In this document: positions 36,140 through 46,106 of the stretch, one piece after another | How positions within the stretch are numbered: position 1 is the first letter of the stretch | Layout: the number at the start of each line of letters is the position of its first letter | Assembly (NCBI RefSeq): GCF_016862175.1 | Contig: NZ_BOML01000059.1 | Location: 124,001-188,000 of the forward strand | DNA length: 64,000 nt | Source: Paractinoplanes durhamensis | GTDB taxonomy: Bacteria > Actinomycetota > Actinomycetes > Mycobacteriales > Micromonosporaceae | Reading direction: 5' to 3' | Position numbers and translations under genes: made by a program | The notes under the pieces: model-generated | Told to the model about the DNA's origin: nothing | Seen by the model: the letters and a program-made list of their open reading frames with translations, nothing else | Databases searched by the model: none

Positions 36140-36505
36140 ATGGATCCGCTGCGGCCCAAGGTCAGTCCGAACACCGTGAAGCAGTTCGCGCACGGGGAGC
36201 TGGTGAAGGACACCGGCACCTATGTCACGGAGCTGGTCGTCGAGCGTGCCGACTACGTGTTCCACCACCATCTCGGGGGTGGGGCCAGTGCGGTGTCGCG
36301 GCAGTTCCGGGTCGGCTACGAGATCGGGGCGGCGGGGGACCTGACCGTGTGGTCGGTCGGGGTCGACCCGCAGACGGACACGCCGGACGAGAGCGTCAAG
36401 CGGATCATCACCTACGGTCCGCACGGGTGGCTGTCGCTCCACGGGCCCGCCCGGCAGCTGGGGCACCGGCCGGTTGACCCGTCGGCGATTCTGCGCGACG
36501 CCTGA
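36140..36505 (+). CDS. hypothetical protein upstream of, and in frame with, the TIR-like protein
   Basis: About 121 residues; not recognised. It has alternating beta strands around GTYVTELVVERADYVFHHHL and AAGDLTVWSVGVDP, suggesting a small soluble beta-sandwich. It ends at TGA 36503-36505. The same frame continues open after this stop into the 520-residue protein beginning at 36569, so both may be parts of one interrupted gene. GTG 36137 is an alternative start. Confidence 0.5.
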   Translation: MDPLRPKVSPNTVKQFAHGELVKDTGTYVTELVVERADYVFHHHLGGGASAVSRQFRVGYEIGAAGDLTVWSVGVDPQTDTPDESVKRIITYGPHGWLSLHGPARQLGHRPVDPSAILRDA

Positions 36506-36568
36506 CGGGAGACGTACGCGTTCGGTGGCACAGTCTTCGGGAGATCGCTCGGCGCCGACCCGGAGGGC

Positions 36569-38131
36569 GTGGCCCGGGCCACCGAGGCGCGGCTGGCCCT
36601 GCCGCACCGCTTCACGGTGCCCGACATCTGGATGCTGGCCGACCAGTTCGCGGAGAAGCGGGTCGAGTTCCTGCTCAATCTCGCGGTCCGGCCGGACGGG
36701 TCCCTGGCCCCGCTGGACATCGGCGATCTGCGGATCGGGCAGGGGCCGGAGTGGCGGCACACCTGGGGCTGGCTCAGCGCCGAGATCGACGCCGGGCTCG
36801 CGCGGGAGGCGGTTCGCCTGGCGGCTCGGATCATGCGGAGCGACGCGGTCACCGACGGGCTGTCCCGGGCGGTGCGATCCACCGTGCCGGCCGAGCGGAT
36901 GGTGGCGATCGCGGTGGTGCGCCGCTGGTCGCTGACCCTGCAGGTGATGACGTGGCTGGAGGATGCGCTGGCCGCCGACTGGGCGGATGTCCGGGCGGCC
37001 GATCTGGCCTGTCTTGCGTTCGCCTCGGTCAAACCGGAATGGCCGCGGCGGCTGATGGCGGTCAGCCACCGGTCGACGGAGGTGAAACCGGTCCTGCGGC
37101 GGATGCGGTTGTGGAAGTCCGGCCGGTGTGCCCTCGACGCCAACTACCTGCCCTCGTGGGAGACCAACACCGGGATGATCTGGAGCCTGTTCGCGGCCAC
37201 CCCGGCGCTGGCCCGGGTCTCCTCGCCCACCTATGCGGACTCGCCGTGGTGCCGCCGGGAGTCCGAGCTGATCGACTATCTGCTGAACACCGCCGACTAC
37301 CTCCCCGGCCGGCTGGTGATCGACACCGGCCTCGACGCATTGCGGGCCCTCGACGATCTCGCCGACCGCTGGAACCCGGCGGACGAGTTCGGCGGGACCA
37401 TGCCGGAGTTCCCGCCGATCCTGACGGTGTGGCGGCCCCGGCCGATCCCGCGCAACCATCTGGCGGTGCTGCGCGCCGGTGGAGCGTTGCGCGCGATGAG
37501 CGCGTTCCTCCGCGATCCGGACCTGGTCAACCGGCTCGTCCCGATCCTCGTCGAGCAGGGGACGCTGCCGTGCACGCCACCCACCAACGACCCGGAGGGC
37601 TGGGCGTCGTACGCCCGTATCTTCCGCGATCTCGCATCGCTGGCGCCGCAGGCCGCCCTGTCGCTGCCGCCCGGCTACGGCCCGGAGCAGGTCGAGCGGG
37701 ACGTCGAGCTGTGCGGCGGCATCCCGGACCTCACCGCGGGGACGCCGGCGCTGGACGACATCCTGGTCGCGATGGAGTTCTTCCGCTCGGTCTGGCCACC
37801 GCTGCTCGACGAACGCTACGGCCGTTTTCTCGTGGTGGACCTCCGCGGCCACACCGGCGAGTCCTTCGCGGCCGCCGCGGAACGCAGCCTGGACCGGGGG
37901 ATGCTCGCGTTCCGGGTGCCGGTGCCACTGTGGCTGTTGCAGAACGCGGACCAGGACGCCAGTTCGTGGGGGCTGCCCGGCGACCCGCCGATCCTCACCG
38001 AGCACGTCGACTCGCAGTTCGCCTGGATGGTGGAGGCCTGGCCCGGGCAGGCCGAGACGATGGCGCGCTATCCGGCCGACTCGGGGCTCATCGCGTCACC
38101 GGCGCTGCGCCAGGTCCTCGGGGCGCCCTAG
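36569..38131 (+). CDS. TIR-like domain protein of unknown function
   Basis: A 520-residue soluble protein. Residues about 163-260 look like a divergent TIR domain: LMAVSHRST (strand A), a helix, [14 protein letters not shown], a helix GMIWSLFAA, and [18 protein letters not shown]. The Glu in WCRRE (Glu231) corresponds to the catalytic NADase glutamate. The flanking N-terminal 160 and C-terminal 250 residues were not recognised; the latter includes [22 protein letters not shown] 36569 has GGAGG only two bases upstream, a poor distance. The frame is open back to the TGA at 36503. The 3' end overlaps the convergent ROK gene by 36 bases. Confidence 0.55.
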   Translation: MARATEARLALPHRFTVPDIWMLADQFAEKRVEFLLNLAVRPDGSLAPLDIGDLRIGQGPEWRHTWGWLSAEIDAGLAREAVRLAARIMRSDAVTDGLSRAVRSTVPAERMVAIAVVRRWSLTLQVMTWLEDALAADWADVRAADLACLAFASVKPEWPRRLMAVSHRSTEVKPVLRRMRLWKSGRCALDANYLPSWETNTGMIWSLFAATPALARVSSPTYADSPWCRRESELIDYLLNTADYLPGRLVIDTGLDALRALDDLADRWNPADEFGGTMPEFPPILTVWRPRPIPRNHLAVLRAGGALRAMSAFLRDPDLVNRLVPILVEQGTLPCTPPTNDPEGWASYARIFRDLASLAPQAALSLPPGYGPEQVERDVELCGGIPDLTAGTPALDDILVAMEFFRSVWPPLLDERYGRFLVVDLRGHTGESFAAAAERSLDRGMLAFRVPVPLWLLQNADQDASSWGLPGDPPILTEHVDSQFAWMVEAWPGQAETMARYPADSGLIASPALRQVLGAP

Positions 38132-39100
38132 GGTCAGCCAGCGGTACGGGTCGTCGAGCACCTCGCGGACGGCCGAGCGGGCCGCGCCCACGGCCGGGGC
38201 CTCGATGCCGTAGGTGGCGCGGACGACTGCGGGGCGGGCGCCCGTGTACTGGGTGGCGATGGCCCGTTCCACCTCGGGGGCGATCCAGTCGTAGTGGTCC
38301 CGGTAGATGCCGCCCAGCACTATCCGGTCCAGGTCGAGCAGGGTCAGGTAGCTCGCCACCACGCCGCCGAGGATCGTGCCGGCGCCGGGCTGCAGGGCGC
38401 CGGGGCCGGCGTACATCTCCAGGCAGCCTCGATGGCCGCATGGGCACTCGGGGCCGTTCGGGTCGATCCGGACGTGGCCGATCTCGCCGCTGTGCCCGTG
38501 CCGGCCGCGGTAGAGGCGGCCGTCGACGACCAGGGCGGCCGCGATCCGGGTGCGGGCGCTCACGTACAGGAAACTCTCGCCCGCTCGTAGCAACTCGTCC
38601 TCGGCGAGGGCGGCGTAGTTGGCCTCGCCGTCGACCACGACCGTGCCGCACAGGGTCAGGCCGGCTTCGGCGACGGCATCTCTGGCCGGCCCGCCGATCG
38701 CGCGCCGGTCGGTCGCCGAGCGGCAGAAGCGGATCCGGCCGGTCAGGTCGGCCACGCAGGCCACCGCGTGGCCGGTGTCCAGGTCGAGGCCGAGGCCGGC
38801 CGGACCGTCCGGCGACAGCTCCAGGGCGGTGCCGCGCCGGCCCACGCCGGAGCGGGTGGTCTCGCCGGCCTCGCGGACCAGGCCGCCGGCGATCAGCTCG
38901 TCGATCAGGCTGCTCGTGGTGGAGCGGTTCAGGCCGGTGCGGGCCGAGATGCCGGCCCGGGAGATGTCACCGGGGCTTTCCGCCACGTGACGCAGCGCGA
39001 GCGCGAGGTTGTGGGCCCGGGTGCCGATTCGGGGCGGCGACAAAGTGGGCGGCGACACAATTGGCGGCGACAAAGTGGGCGGCGACACAATGGGTGGCAC
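38096..39100 (-). CDS. ROK family transcriptional regulator of the monosaccharide importer
   Basis: About 334 residues. An unusual Pro-rich N-terminal repeat ([10 protein letters not shown] units) comes before the winged helix ([30 protein letters not shown]). The ROK domain has [15 protein letters not shown], a zinc site [10 protein letters not shown] and VLGGIYRD. The first ATP-binding loop is less conserved than in kinases, so it is probably a pure regulator. GTG 39100 is chosen because AAAGGA lies seven bases before it; upstream GTGs at 39115 and 39121 are possible. It is divergent from the ChvE/MmsAB importer and so likely its repressor. Confidence 0.85.
   Translation of the reverse strand: MPPIVSPPTLSPPIVSPPTLSPPRIGTRAHNLALALRHVAESPGDISRAGISARTGLNRSTTSSLIDELIAGGLVREAGETTRSGVGRRGTALELSPDGPAGLGLDLDTGHAVACVADLTGRIRFCRSATDRRAIGGPARDAVAEAGLTLCGTVVVDGEANYAALAEDELLRAGESFLYVSARTRIAAALVVDGRLYRGRHGHSGEIGHVRIDPNGPECPCGHRGCLEMYAGPGALQPGAGTILGGVVASYLTLLDLDRIVLGGIYRDHYDWIAPEVERAIATQYTGARPAVVRATYGIEAPAVGAARSAVREVLDDPYRWLTLGRPEDLAQRR
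39033..39092. repeat. 15-bp repeat encoding the Pro-rich ROK N-terminus
   Basis: Four 15-base units alternate GGCGGCGACAAAGTG and GGCGGCGACACAAT(T/G) (39033-39047, 39048-39062, 39063-39077, 39078-39092). On the minus strand they encode repeated Ser-Pro-Pro with Ile-Val or Thr-Leu. They extend the regulator's N-terminus and contain in-frame TTG and GTG codons that could serve as alternative starts. Confidence 0.9.
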
Positions 39101-39192
39101 GACGATTCCTTTCACCCGCACCGCGCGATTCTAGCGCCGATGATAAGGCCTTTCATGTGCGCTTATTCACGCCGTACACAATTGTTGATGAT

Positions 39193-39231
39193 CTTCAAGG
39201 GTCTTTGGCCCTGTGAAGCGCGGGACCAAAG
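39193..39231 (+). promoter_or_regulatory. overlapping inverted repeats in the importer leader/promoter region
   Basis: CTTCAAGGG (39193-39201) pairs with CCCTGTGAAG (39209-39218) with one bulge. CTTTGGCCC (39203-39211) pairs with GGGACCAAAG (39222-39231), also with one bulge. The two stems overlap and exclude each other. They could be operator sites for the ROK regulator or alternative RNA hairpins. A possible -10, TATGTT, lies downstream at 39321-39326, which favours DNA operators over a leader RNA. Confidence 0.35.
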
Positions 39232-39379
39232 TATTGCCTGCTCAGGGCCGTTTGGAATGGGTGTCGGCGGTGTTGTCGATTTGTTACGGGGGCTCGTGTC
39301 AGTGGCCGGAAAAGCGGGGGTATGTTGGCGGCGGCAACAAAACCTGAAGAACGGCAAATAAAAGAAAGGAGGCGTCGGG

Positions 39380-40501
39380 GTGGCTAAGAAACTCCGCGTC
39401 TTCGCAGCGGTGGCCATGGTTGTTTCGCTGGCCGCGACGACGGCCTGCAGCAGCAGCCGTGACGAGGACAGCAGCAGCTCCGGCTCCGGCTCCAGCTCCA
39501 ACCTGATCGGCATCGCGATGCCGACCAAGAGCCTCGAGCGCTGGAACAACGACGGCGCCCACCTGGAAGACCTGCTGAAGAAGGCGGGCTACACCACCAC
39601 CTTGCAGTACGCCGACAACAAGGTGGACCAGCAGATCACCCAGATCCAGAACATGATCAACCAGAACCCGAAGGTTCTGGTGGTGGCGTCGATCGACGGC
39701 ACCGCGCTCGGCCCGGCCCTGGAGAAGGCGGCCCAGCAGAAGATCAAGGTCATCGCGTACGACCGGCTGATCAACTCGACGGCGAACGTGGACTACTACG
39801 CGACCTTCGACAACTACCAGGTCGGCAAGCTGCAGGGCGAGTACGTCGTGAAGCAGCTCGGCCTGGACGCCGGCAAGGGCCCGTTCAACCTCGAGCCGTT
39901 CGCCGGGTCGTCCGACGACAACAACGCCAAGTTCTTCTTCTCCGGCGCCTGGGACGTGCTCAAGCCGTACGTCGACAGCGGCAAGCTGGTCATCCCGTCC
40001 GGCAAGAAGCTCGCCAGCGACGCCGACTGGAAGAACGTCAGCATCGACGGCTGGAGCTCGCAGAAGGCCCAGTCCGAGATGGACAACCGGATCAACTCGT
40101 TCTACACCGGCGGCAAGAAGGTCGACGTCGTGCTGTCCCCGAACGACTCGCTCGCGCTGGGCATCGAGCAGTCGCTCGAGTCGAAGGGCTACAAGGTCGG
40201 TGCCGACTGGCCGGTCATCACGGGTCAGGACGCCGACCTGGCGAACACCAAGAACATCCTGGCCGGCAAGCAGTCGATGACCGTCTGGAAGGACACCCGG
40301 ACCCTGGGTGACCAGGTCGCCAAGATGGTGGACCAGATCGTCAAGGGCACGACCGTGGAGACCAACGACACGTCCTCGTACAACAACGGCGTCAAGGTCG
40401 TCCCGTCGTACCTTCTCGCACCGGTCGTCGTCACCAAGGACGACGTCAAGACGAAGCTGGTCGACTCCGGCTTCTACACCGCCGACAAGCTCGGTCTCTA
40501 A
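39380..40501 (+). CDS. chvE: multiple-monosaccharide-binding lipoprotein (ChvE type)
   Basis: A 373-residue binding protein. The lipoprotein signal has [14 protein letters not shown] (lipobox Cys) followed by a Ser/Asp/Gly-rich linker. The mature part is ChvE-like: [74 protein letters not shown] and [14 protein letters not shown]. In the family it binds glucose, galactose, arabinose, xylose and others. GTG 39380 follows AAAGGAGG. It is first in an operon with mmsA and mmsB, separated by a hairpin that may raise its expression above theirs. Confidence 0.9.
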   Translation: MAKKLRVFAAVAMVVSLAATTACSSSRDEDSSSSGSGSSSNLIGIAMPTKSLERWNNDGAHLEDLLKKAGYTTTLQYADNKVDQQITQIQNMINQNPKVLVVASIDGTALGPALEKAAQQKIKVIAYDRLINSTANVDYYATFDNYQVGKLQGEYVVKQLGLDAGKGPFNLEPFAGSSDDNNAKFFFSGAWDVLKPYVDSGKLVIPSGKKLASDADWKNVSIDGWSSQKAQSEMDNRINSFYTGGKKVDVVLSPNDSLALGIEQSLESKGYKVGADWPVITGQDADLANTKNILAGKQSMTVWKDTRTLGDQVAKMVDQIVKGTTVETNDTSSYNNGVKVVPSYLLAPVVVTKDDVKTKLVDSGFYTADKLGL

Positions 40502-40509
40502 TCAAGTCT

Positions 40510-40543
40510 CGGCCAGGCCTTCCACTCACCGAGGGCCTGGCCG
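40510..40543 (+). terminator. hairpin between chvE and mmsA
   Basis: CGGCCAGGCC (40510-40519) pairs perfectly with GGCCTGGCCG (40534-40543) around a 14-base loop, eight bases after the chvE stop. It is probably a partial terminator or 3' stabiliser that gives more binding protein than membrane components. Confidence 0.55.
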
Positions 40544-40563
40544 TCCGGCGAAAAGTGGCCACC

Positions 40564-42096
40564 ATGAGTCCGATCCTTGAAATGCGCGGGATCACCAAGA
40601 CCTTCCCCGGCGTGAAGGCGCTGCAGGACGTCACGATGACCGTGGCGCGCGGCGAGGTGCACGCCATCTGCGGCGAGAACGGCGCCGGCAAGTCCACCCT
40701 GATGAAGGTGCTCAGCGGGGTGTACCCGCACGGCAGTTACGACGGCGAGATCGTCTTCGAGGACCAGCCGTGCCAGTTCAGGACCATCCGCGACTCCGAA
40801 GAACGCGGCATCGTGATCATCCACCAGGAGCTCGCGCTCAGCCCGTACCTCTCGATCGCGGAGAACATCTTCCTCGGCAACGAGCGCTCCAAGCGGGGCG
40901 TCATCAGCTGGACCGAGACCAACAAGCAGGCCGCCGACCTGCTCGCCCGGGTCGGCCTGGACGAGCACCCGGACACCAAGATCATCGACCTCGGCGTCGG
41001 CAAGCAGCAGCTCGTCGAGATCGCCAAGGCCCTGTCCAAGCGGGTCAAGCTGCTCATCCTCGACGAGCCGACCGCGGCGCTCAACGACGAGGACAGCGCC
41101 CACCTGCTCGACCTGATCCGGCACCTGCGGGAACAGGGCATCACCAGCATCATCATCTCGCACAAGCTGAACGAGATCGCCGCGATCGCCGACACCACGA
41201 CGATCATCCGGGACGGCCGGAGCATCGAGACGCTGGACATGCACGGCGCCGAGCCGGTGAGCGAGGACCGGATCATCCGCGGCATGGTGGGCCGGGATCT
41301 CGCCCACCGCTTCCCGGCTCATACCCCGTCCATCGGCGCGGAGATCCTCCGGGCGGAGAACTGGACGGTGCACCACCCGATCGACCGGTCCCGCACCGTC
41401 GTGGACGGTGCCGCGCTGGTCGTCCGGGCCGGCGAGATCGTCGGGCTGGCCGGTCTGATGGGGGCCGGGCGGACCGAGCTGGCGATGAGCATCTTCGGCC
41501 ACAGCTACGGCAGCAACATCTCCGGGCAGCTGTTCCTGCACGGCAAGCCGGTGACGATCAGGTCGGTCGACGTGGCCATCGCGCACGGGATCGCGTACGC
41601 GACCGAGGACCGCAAGCACTATGGCCTGAACCTGATCGAGGACATCAAGCGGAACACGTCGGCGGCGCAGCTGTCCCGGATCTCCCGCTTCGGCGTGGTC
41701 GACGCGGCCAAGGAGATCACCCTCGCCGATCAGTACCGCCGCGAGATGAAGACCAAGGCGGAGAGCGTCGACGTGCCGGCCGGCAAGCTGTCCGGCGGCA
41801 ACCAGCAGAAGGTCGTCCTGTCCAAATGGCTCTTCGCCGAGCCGGACGTCCTCATCCTCGACGAGCCCACCCGCGGCATCGACGTCGGCGCCAAGTACGA
41901 GATCTACGAAATCATCAACCGCCTGGCGGACGCCGGTAAGGCCGTGCTCGTCATCTCGTCCGAGCTGCCCGAACTGCTCGGGGTCTGCGACCGGATCTAC
42001 GCGATGAGCCAGGGCCGGATCACCGGCGAGATTGCCCGCGCGGAGGCGACCCAGGAGGGCCTCATGCGCTACATGACCATGGAGAAGAAAGCATGA
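40564..42096 (+). CDS. mmsA: multiple monosaccharide ABC transporter ATP-binding protein
   Basis: About 510 residues, a double ATPase of the GguA/MmsA group. Domain 1: Walker [10 protein letters not shown], signature [15 protein letters not shown], Walker [14 protein letters not shown]. Domain 2: degenerate P-loop GLMGAGRTE, signature [15 protein letters not shown], Walker [15 protein letters not shown]. The GguA-type insert [14 protein letters not shown] is present. ATG 40564 is preferred; GTG 40555 is in frame but has no better ribosome site. The 3' end overlaps mmsB by four bases. Confidence 0.9.
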   Translation: MSPILEMRGITKTFPGVKALQDVTMTVARGEVHAICGENGAGKSTLMKVLSGVYPHGSYDGEIVFEDQPCQFRTIRDSEERGIVIIHQELALSPYLSIAENIFLGNERSKRGVISWTETNKQAADLLARVGLDEHPDTKIIDLGVGKQQLVEIAKALSKRVKLLILDEPTAALNDEDSAHLLDLIRHLREQGITSIIISHKLNEIAAIADTTTIIRDGRSIETLDMHGAEPVSEDRIIRGMVGRDLAHRFPAHTPSIGAEILRAENWTVHHPIDRSRTVVDGAALVVRAGEIVGLAGLMGAGRTELAMSIFGHSYGSNISGQLFLHGKPVTIRSVDVAIAHGIAYATEDRKHYGLNLIEDIKRNTSAAQLSRISRFGVVDAAKEITLADQYRREMKTKAESVDVPAGKLSGGNQQKVVLSKWLFAEPDVLILDEPTRGIDVGAKYEIYEIINRLADAGKAVLVISSELPELLGVCDRIYAMSQGRITGEIARAEATQEGLMRYMTMEKKA

Positions 42097-43322
42097 GCGC
42101 ATCGACGACGCTGGAGCCGCCGCCCCCGGCGACCGAGCCGTCCAGCAAGAACAACAGTGGTTCGCTGTCCGCTTACCTCGGGCAGAACCTCCGGCAGTAC
42201 GGCATGATGGCGGCCCTCGTGGTGATCGTCGTGCTGTTCCAGTTCACCACCGACGGCAAGCTGCTCTACCCGAACAACATCGCCGCGCTGATCCAGCAGA
42301 ACGCGTACGTTCTGGTGCTCGCGATCGGCATGGTGATGGTCATCGTGGCCGGGCACATCGACCTGTCGGTCGGCTCGGTGGTCGCCTTCATCGGCGGCAT
42401 CTGTGCCCTGCTGATCAGCGACCACAACGTGCCGTGGCTGCTCGCGGTGGTCATCTCGATCATGATCGGCGGCCTGGTCGGCTGCTGGCAGGGCTTCTGG
42501 ATCGCCTACGTCGGCATCCCGGCCTTCATCGTCACCCTCGGCGGCATGCTGCTCTTCCGCGGCCTGGCGATCGTGCTGGTCGGCACCACGGTGGCCGGCC
42601 TGCCGACGAGCTTCAACGACATCAGCAACGGCTCGCTGCCGAACGCCCTGGGCTTCCTCGGCGACCTGGACGGCCTGACCCTGGTGATCGGTGTGGTCGC
42701 GATCGCCGGTCTGGCGTTCAGTCAGATCCGGGCGCGGCGTTCGCTGCTGCGCAACGACCTGCGGGTCGAGCCGTTCGCCGCGTTCGTGGCCAAGCTCGCC
42801 ATCTCGGTCGCGGTGATCGCCTACATCACCTACCTGCTGGCCGAGAGCGCGGGCGGCACCCCGATCGTCCTGATCATCGTGGGCGTGCTGGTGCTGCTCT
42901 ACACGTTCGTCATGAACAACACGGTGTTCGGCCGGCACATCTACGCGATGGGCGGCAACCTGCCGGCCGCGATGCTCTCCGGCGTGAAGACCAAGCGGGT
43001 CAACTTCATGATCTTCGTGAACATGGGTCTGCTCGCCGGCGTGGCCGCGGTGGTCACCACCTCCCGGGCGGGTGCGGCGGTGGCCGCGGCCGGGCAGAAC
43101 TTCGAGCTGGACGCGATCGCCGCGGCCTTCATCGGTGGCACGGCGGTCAGCGGCGGCATCGGCAAGGTGACCGGCGCGATCATCGGTGCGTTCATCATGG
43201 GCGTACTCAACATGGGTCTTTCCATCATGAACGTCGACCCGGCCTGGCAGATGGCGGTCAAGGGTCTGGTCCTGATCGTCGCGGTGGCGTTCGACATCCT
43301 GAACAAGCGCCGCGCGAAGTAA
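42093..43322 (+). CDS. mmsB: multiple monosaccharide ABC transporter permease
   Basis: A 409-residue GguB/MmsB permease, longer than RbsC because of an extra central segment (around residues 170-290, including [22 protein letters not shown]). Helices include [20 protein letters not shown] and [20 protein letters not shown]. The loop [20 protein letters not shown] contacts the ATPase. ATGA overlap with mmsA couples translation. A strong hairpin follows the gene. Confidence 0.9.
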   Translation: MSASTTLEPPPPATEPSSKNNSGSLSAYLGQNLRQYGMMAALVVIVVLFQFTTDGKLLYPNNIAALIQQNAYVLVLAIGMVMVIVAGHIDLSVGSVVAFIGGICALLISDHNVPWLLAVVISIMIGGLVGCWQGFWIAYVGIPAFIVTLGGMLLFRGLAIVLVGTTVAGLPTSFNDISNGSLPNALGFLGDLDGLTLVIGVVAIAGLAFSQIRARRSLLRNDLRVEPFAAFVAKLAISVAVIAYITYLLAESAGGTPIVLIIVGVLVLLYTFVMNNTVFGRHIYAMGGNLPAAMLSGVKTKRVNFMIFVNMGLLAGVAAVVTTSRAGAAVAAAGQNFELDAIAAAFIGGTAVSGGIGKVTGAIIGAFIMGVLNMGLSIMNVDPAWQMAVKGLVLIVAVAFDILNKRRAK

Positions 43323-43337
43323 CCCCCTCGAAGTCGG

Positions 43338-43369
43338 TGGCGTCGTCCGGAGATCCCGGCGGCGCCACT
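43338..43369. terminator. terminator hairpin after the importer operon
   Basis: A 14-base stem with two wobble pairs and one mismatch: GTGGCGTCGTCCGG (43338-43351) against CCCGGCGGCGCCAC (43356-43369), loop AGAT. It lies between mmsB (plus) and the convergent CorA-like gene (minus). Confidence 0.65.
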
Positions 43370-43382
43370 TGATCTTCAGCCG

Positions 43383-44426
43383 TCACAGCCAGCGGATTCG
43401 GCGGAACAGGACGCACAGCAGCACCGAAATGGCGGTCGCGACCGCGATCGTGGACCAGAACAATGCGGTTCCGTGCGCGCGGTGCAATTCCTCGAAATCC
43501 TCGGTCATCTGGTAGACGCCGGCGAGAATTCCCCAGCCCGCCAGGACCGCGCCGATCGCCGCTATCCGGCGCATGTCGGAATTCTGCGCGACGTCGACCT
43601 GGGTCAGGTTGGCGTGCAGCATCGAATTGATGGCGTCGTCGCAGTACAGGACGCGCTCGACCACCTGCGCCAGTTCGTTCTCGATCCCACTCAGGCGCCT
43701 CGGTGTCGTCGGCGGCCGGCCGAGGATCGTCGTCAAGGGCTGCCGCAGCGGAATAACCGCGCGTTTCACGGTCATCAGCTCGCGCTTGTATCGGTATATC
43801 GCGCGCGATCCGGTCAGGCCGTCCGCCGCATTCGCGAAGACGGTCTCCTCGATCCGATTCAGCATCGCGACCAATTCGTCGGTGCATTCCGCGAAGCCGG
43901 CCATCACCCGCTCGATCAGGCCGAGCAGCAGAACGGACCTGATCTCGGAGACCTCGGCCGGGCGATGCCGGTCGCCGGCTCCGAGAGCCTGGATCCGGCG
44001 GGCGACGGCATCGAGGTCGATCGCGCCGTCCGCGCTGACGGTCAGTACGTAATCGTCGGCGAGCACCAGCACGATCGGCTCGGTCACCACCCGGTCCTGG
44101 GCCGCGATCCAGTGTGTGGTCAGGAATGCGAACGAGACGGCGTTGCCGTGCTCGACGATCCGGATCCGCCGCGGCCCGATCAGGGCCGCCTCCAGCAACT
44201 CGTCGCCGTCGGCGAAGCCGGAGGTCGAGACGAAGGTGCGCACCCCGCTGTCGTCCGCCCGGTCGAGGTGCTGCCACGTGACGCCGGCCGCCATGCGCCG
44301 GTGCATGGACAGCAGCCCGCGGCCGCGCTCGATCTCGCCGGTCGCGTGCAGGTGCCGCCAGATCCGGCTACGGCTGGGTCCGTCGTCCTCGGTGAATGAA
44401 CGCATCGGCATCGGACAATACTGCAT
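43383..44426 (-). CDS. CorA-family membrane protein lacking the GMN filter
   Basis: A 347-residue protein with the CorA layout: a large cytosolic alpha/beta domain, a long helix (LVAMLNRIEETVFANAADG through VKRAVIPLRQPLTTIL), and two C-terminal membrane helices. The pore-loop motif normally read as YGMNF is here YQMTEDF, directly after the first membrane helix (VLAGWGILAGVYQM). The C-terminal basic end FRRIRWL is typical. Loss of GMN suggests altered ion choice or a non-transport role. The start is uncertain: ATG 44426, 44411 or 44405. Confidence 0.75.
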   Translation of the reverse strand: MQYCPMPMRSFTEDDGPSRSRIWRHLHATGEIERGRGLLSMHRRMAAGVTWQHLDRADDSGVRTFVSTSGFADGDELLEAALIGPRRIRIVEHGNAVSFAFLTTHWIAAQDRVVTEPIVLVLADDYVLTVSADGAIDLDAVARRIQALGAGDRHRPAEVSEIRSVLLLGLIERVMAGFAECTDELVAMLNRIEETVFANAADGLTGSRAIYRYKRELMTVKRAVIPLRQPLTTILGRPPTTPRRLSGIENELAQVVERVLYCDDAINSMLHANLTQVDVAQNSDMRRIAAIGAVLAGWGILAGVYQMTEDFEELHRAHGTALFWSTIAVATAISVLLCVLFRRIRWL

Positions 44427-44622
44427 GCGTTCCGGATGCAGAATGCATGACGATCTATTTCCGGGAGATGACGTGGCCCGGTAAAGAGGAAGTATCGGTC
44501 ATGCCGAAAAACGACGCAGCTGCTATGTCGCGCGGGCCTCTTTCCACGGGATACCCTGCCGTGGTTTCGCTTCGGGCACCGCCAGGCCTCGGCACAGATC
44601 TGTCAGACGTTTTCGAGGGTGT

Positions 44623-46095
44623 ATGAAGATCAAATTCGGGTCCAGTGGCCGGCATCATCTTGCGGAAGATCGACTTGGTGTTTTCTCGGTACTTTTCTTC
44701 ACCTTGAGTGCAGTAGCTCCACTGACCGTCTGCGCCGGTGTTTTCCCCACCACCTACGCCGTTACCGGAATGACCAGCATTCCGGCGGCAATGATCATGG
44801 TCGCGGTCATTCTCGCCGTGTTCTCGATCGGCTACGTCGCGATGGCCAAGCAGATCGTCAACGCCGGCGCGTTCTACTCGTTCGTGGCCCGCGGGCTGGG
44901 CCGGCCGATGGGCGTGGGCGCGGCCTTCGTCGCGGTGGCCGCCTACAACGCGCTGCAGGTCGCCCTCTACGGCGCGCTCGGCGCCTCGGTCTCGCAGTAC
45001 CTGGCGCAGCACTTCGGCTGGCACGTCGCCTGGTGGGTCTGCGCCGGGCTGGCCTGGGCGGCCACCGCCGTCCTCGGCAACCTGGCCGTCGACCTCAACG
45101 GCCGGCTGCTCGCCGTGCTGCTGGTGGTCGAGCTGGTCACGATCACCGCGATCACGGTGTCCGGCCTGACCCACCCCGCCCAGGGGCAGGTCTCGGCCGG
45201 GCCGCTGCTGCCGTCCGGCCTCACCGTCGCCGGCTCCGGTGCGCTCCTGGTCATCGCGGTCCTCGCGTTCACCGGTTTCGAACAGGCCGCGGTCTTCTCC
45301 GAGGAGGTTCGCGACCCGCGCCGCACCATCAACGTCGCCACCTTCGTGTCGGTCGGCCTCATCGGCATCCTCTACGCCGGCGCGAGCTGGGCGATGACCG
45401 TCTTCTACGGCGTCGGCACGGTGGCCGATGCGGCAAGCCGACTGGGCCCGGCGTCGTTCTTCCGGCTGGGTGGCCCGGCGGTCGCCTCGGTGGCCGAGGT
45501 GCTGTTCCTGACCAGCCTCTTCGCGGCCATGCTGAGCTTCCACAACGCCGTCTCGCGGTACATGTTCGCGCTCGGCCGGGAGCGCGTGCTGCCCGCCGTG
45601 ATGGGGCACGTCAACCCGCGGACGTCGGCGCCGCAGGTGGCCTCGCTCGCGCAGAGCACCCTCGGGCTCCTGGTCATCGCCGGCTACGCCGCGGCCCACC
45701 TCGACCCGATGGTCAACCTGTTCTTCTGGCTCGGGACCGCGGGCGGGTTCGGCGTGCTCATCCTGCTCTGCGGCACGAGCGCCGCGGTCATCGGCTTCTC
45801 GCTGCAGCGGCGCAACGGCCGCGCGCTCCGGCAGCCCGGCGACCCCGGCGTCTGGGCCTCGCTGGTGGCGCCGGCGGTCGCGCTGGCCGCCCTGCTCGCG
45901 CTGCTCTGGCGCGCCTCGGTCGACTACGCGGCGATCCTCGGGGTGCCGCCGGAGAGCGACGCGGCCTGGGCGTTCCCGCTCGCCTATCTGCTGGTGGCGC
46001 TGGCCGGCGTCACCTGGGGCCTGGTCATCAGGCAGACCCGGCCGCTGGTCTACAACTCCATCGGGATGGGCCCGATGGCGCTGGCCCTGCGGTGA
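44623..46095 (+). CDS. APC family amino acid permease
   Basis: A 490-residue membrane transporter with about 12 helices. Features include the helix 1 unwound segment FFTLSAVAPLTVCAGVFP and the helix 3 motif NAGAFYSFVARGLGRPMG. Helix 6 is in AFTGFEQAAVFSEEVRDPRRTI, the conserved APC signature with the Phe/Glu pair. It imports an unknown amino acid or amine. No ribosome site is obvious before the ATG. The stop overlaps a possible start of the caspase-like gene (GTGA at 46092), so the two are co-transcribed. Confidence 0.85.
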   Translation: MKIKFGSSGRHHLAEDRLGVFSVLFFTLSAVAPLTVCAGVFPTTYAVTGMTSIPAAMIMVAVILAVFSIGYVAMAKQIVNAGAFYSFVARGLGRPMGVGAAFVAVAAYNALQVALYGALGASVSQYLAQHFGWHVAWWVCAGLAWAATAVLGNLAVDLNGRLLAVLLVVELVTITAITVSGLTHPAQGQVSAGPLLPSGLTVAGSGALLVIAVLAFTGFEQAAVFSEEVRDPRRTINVATFVSVGLIGILYAGASWAMTVFYGVGTVADAASRLGPASFFRLGGPAVASVAEVLFLTSLFAAMLSFHNAVSRYMFALGRERVLPAVMGHVNPRTSAPQVASLAQSTLGLLVIAGYAAAHLDPMVNLFFWLGTAGGFGVLILLCGTSAAVIGFSLQRRNGRALRQPGDPGVWASLVAPAVALAALLALLWRASVDYAAILGVPPESDAAWAFPLAYLLVALAGVTWGLVIRQTRPLVYNSIGMGPMALALR

Positions 46096-46106
46096 CCGGA
46101 GTAACC

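Noticed and set aside
44619-46106. Extension of the caspase-like protein to 1191 codons
   Set aside because: The first 495 codons are out of frame with the APC permease that occupies the same DNA; caspase similarity starts at ATG 46107.
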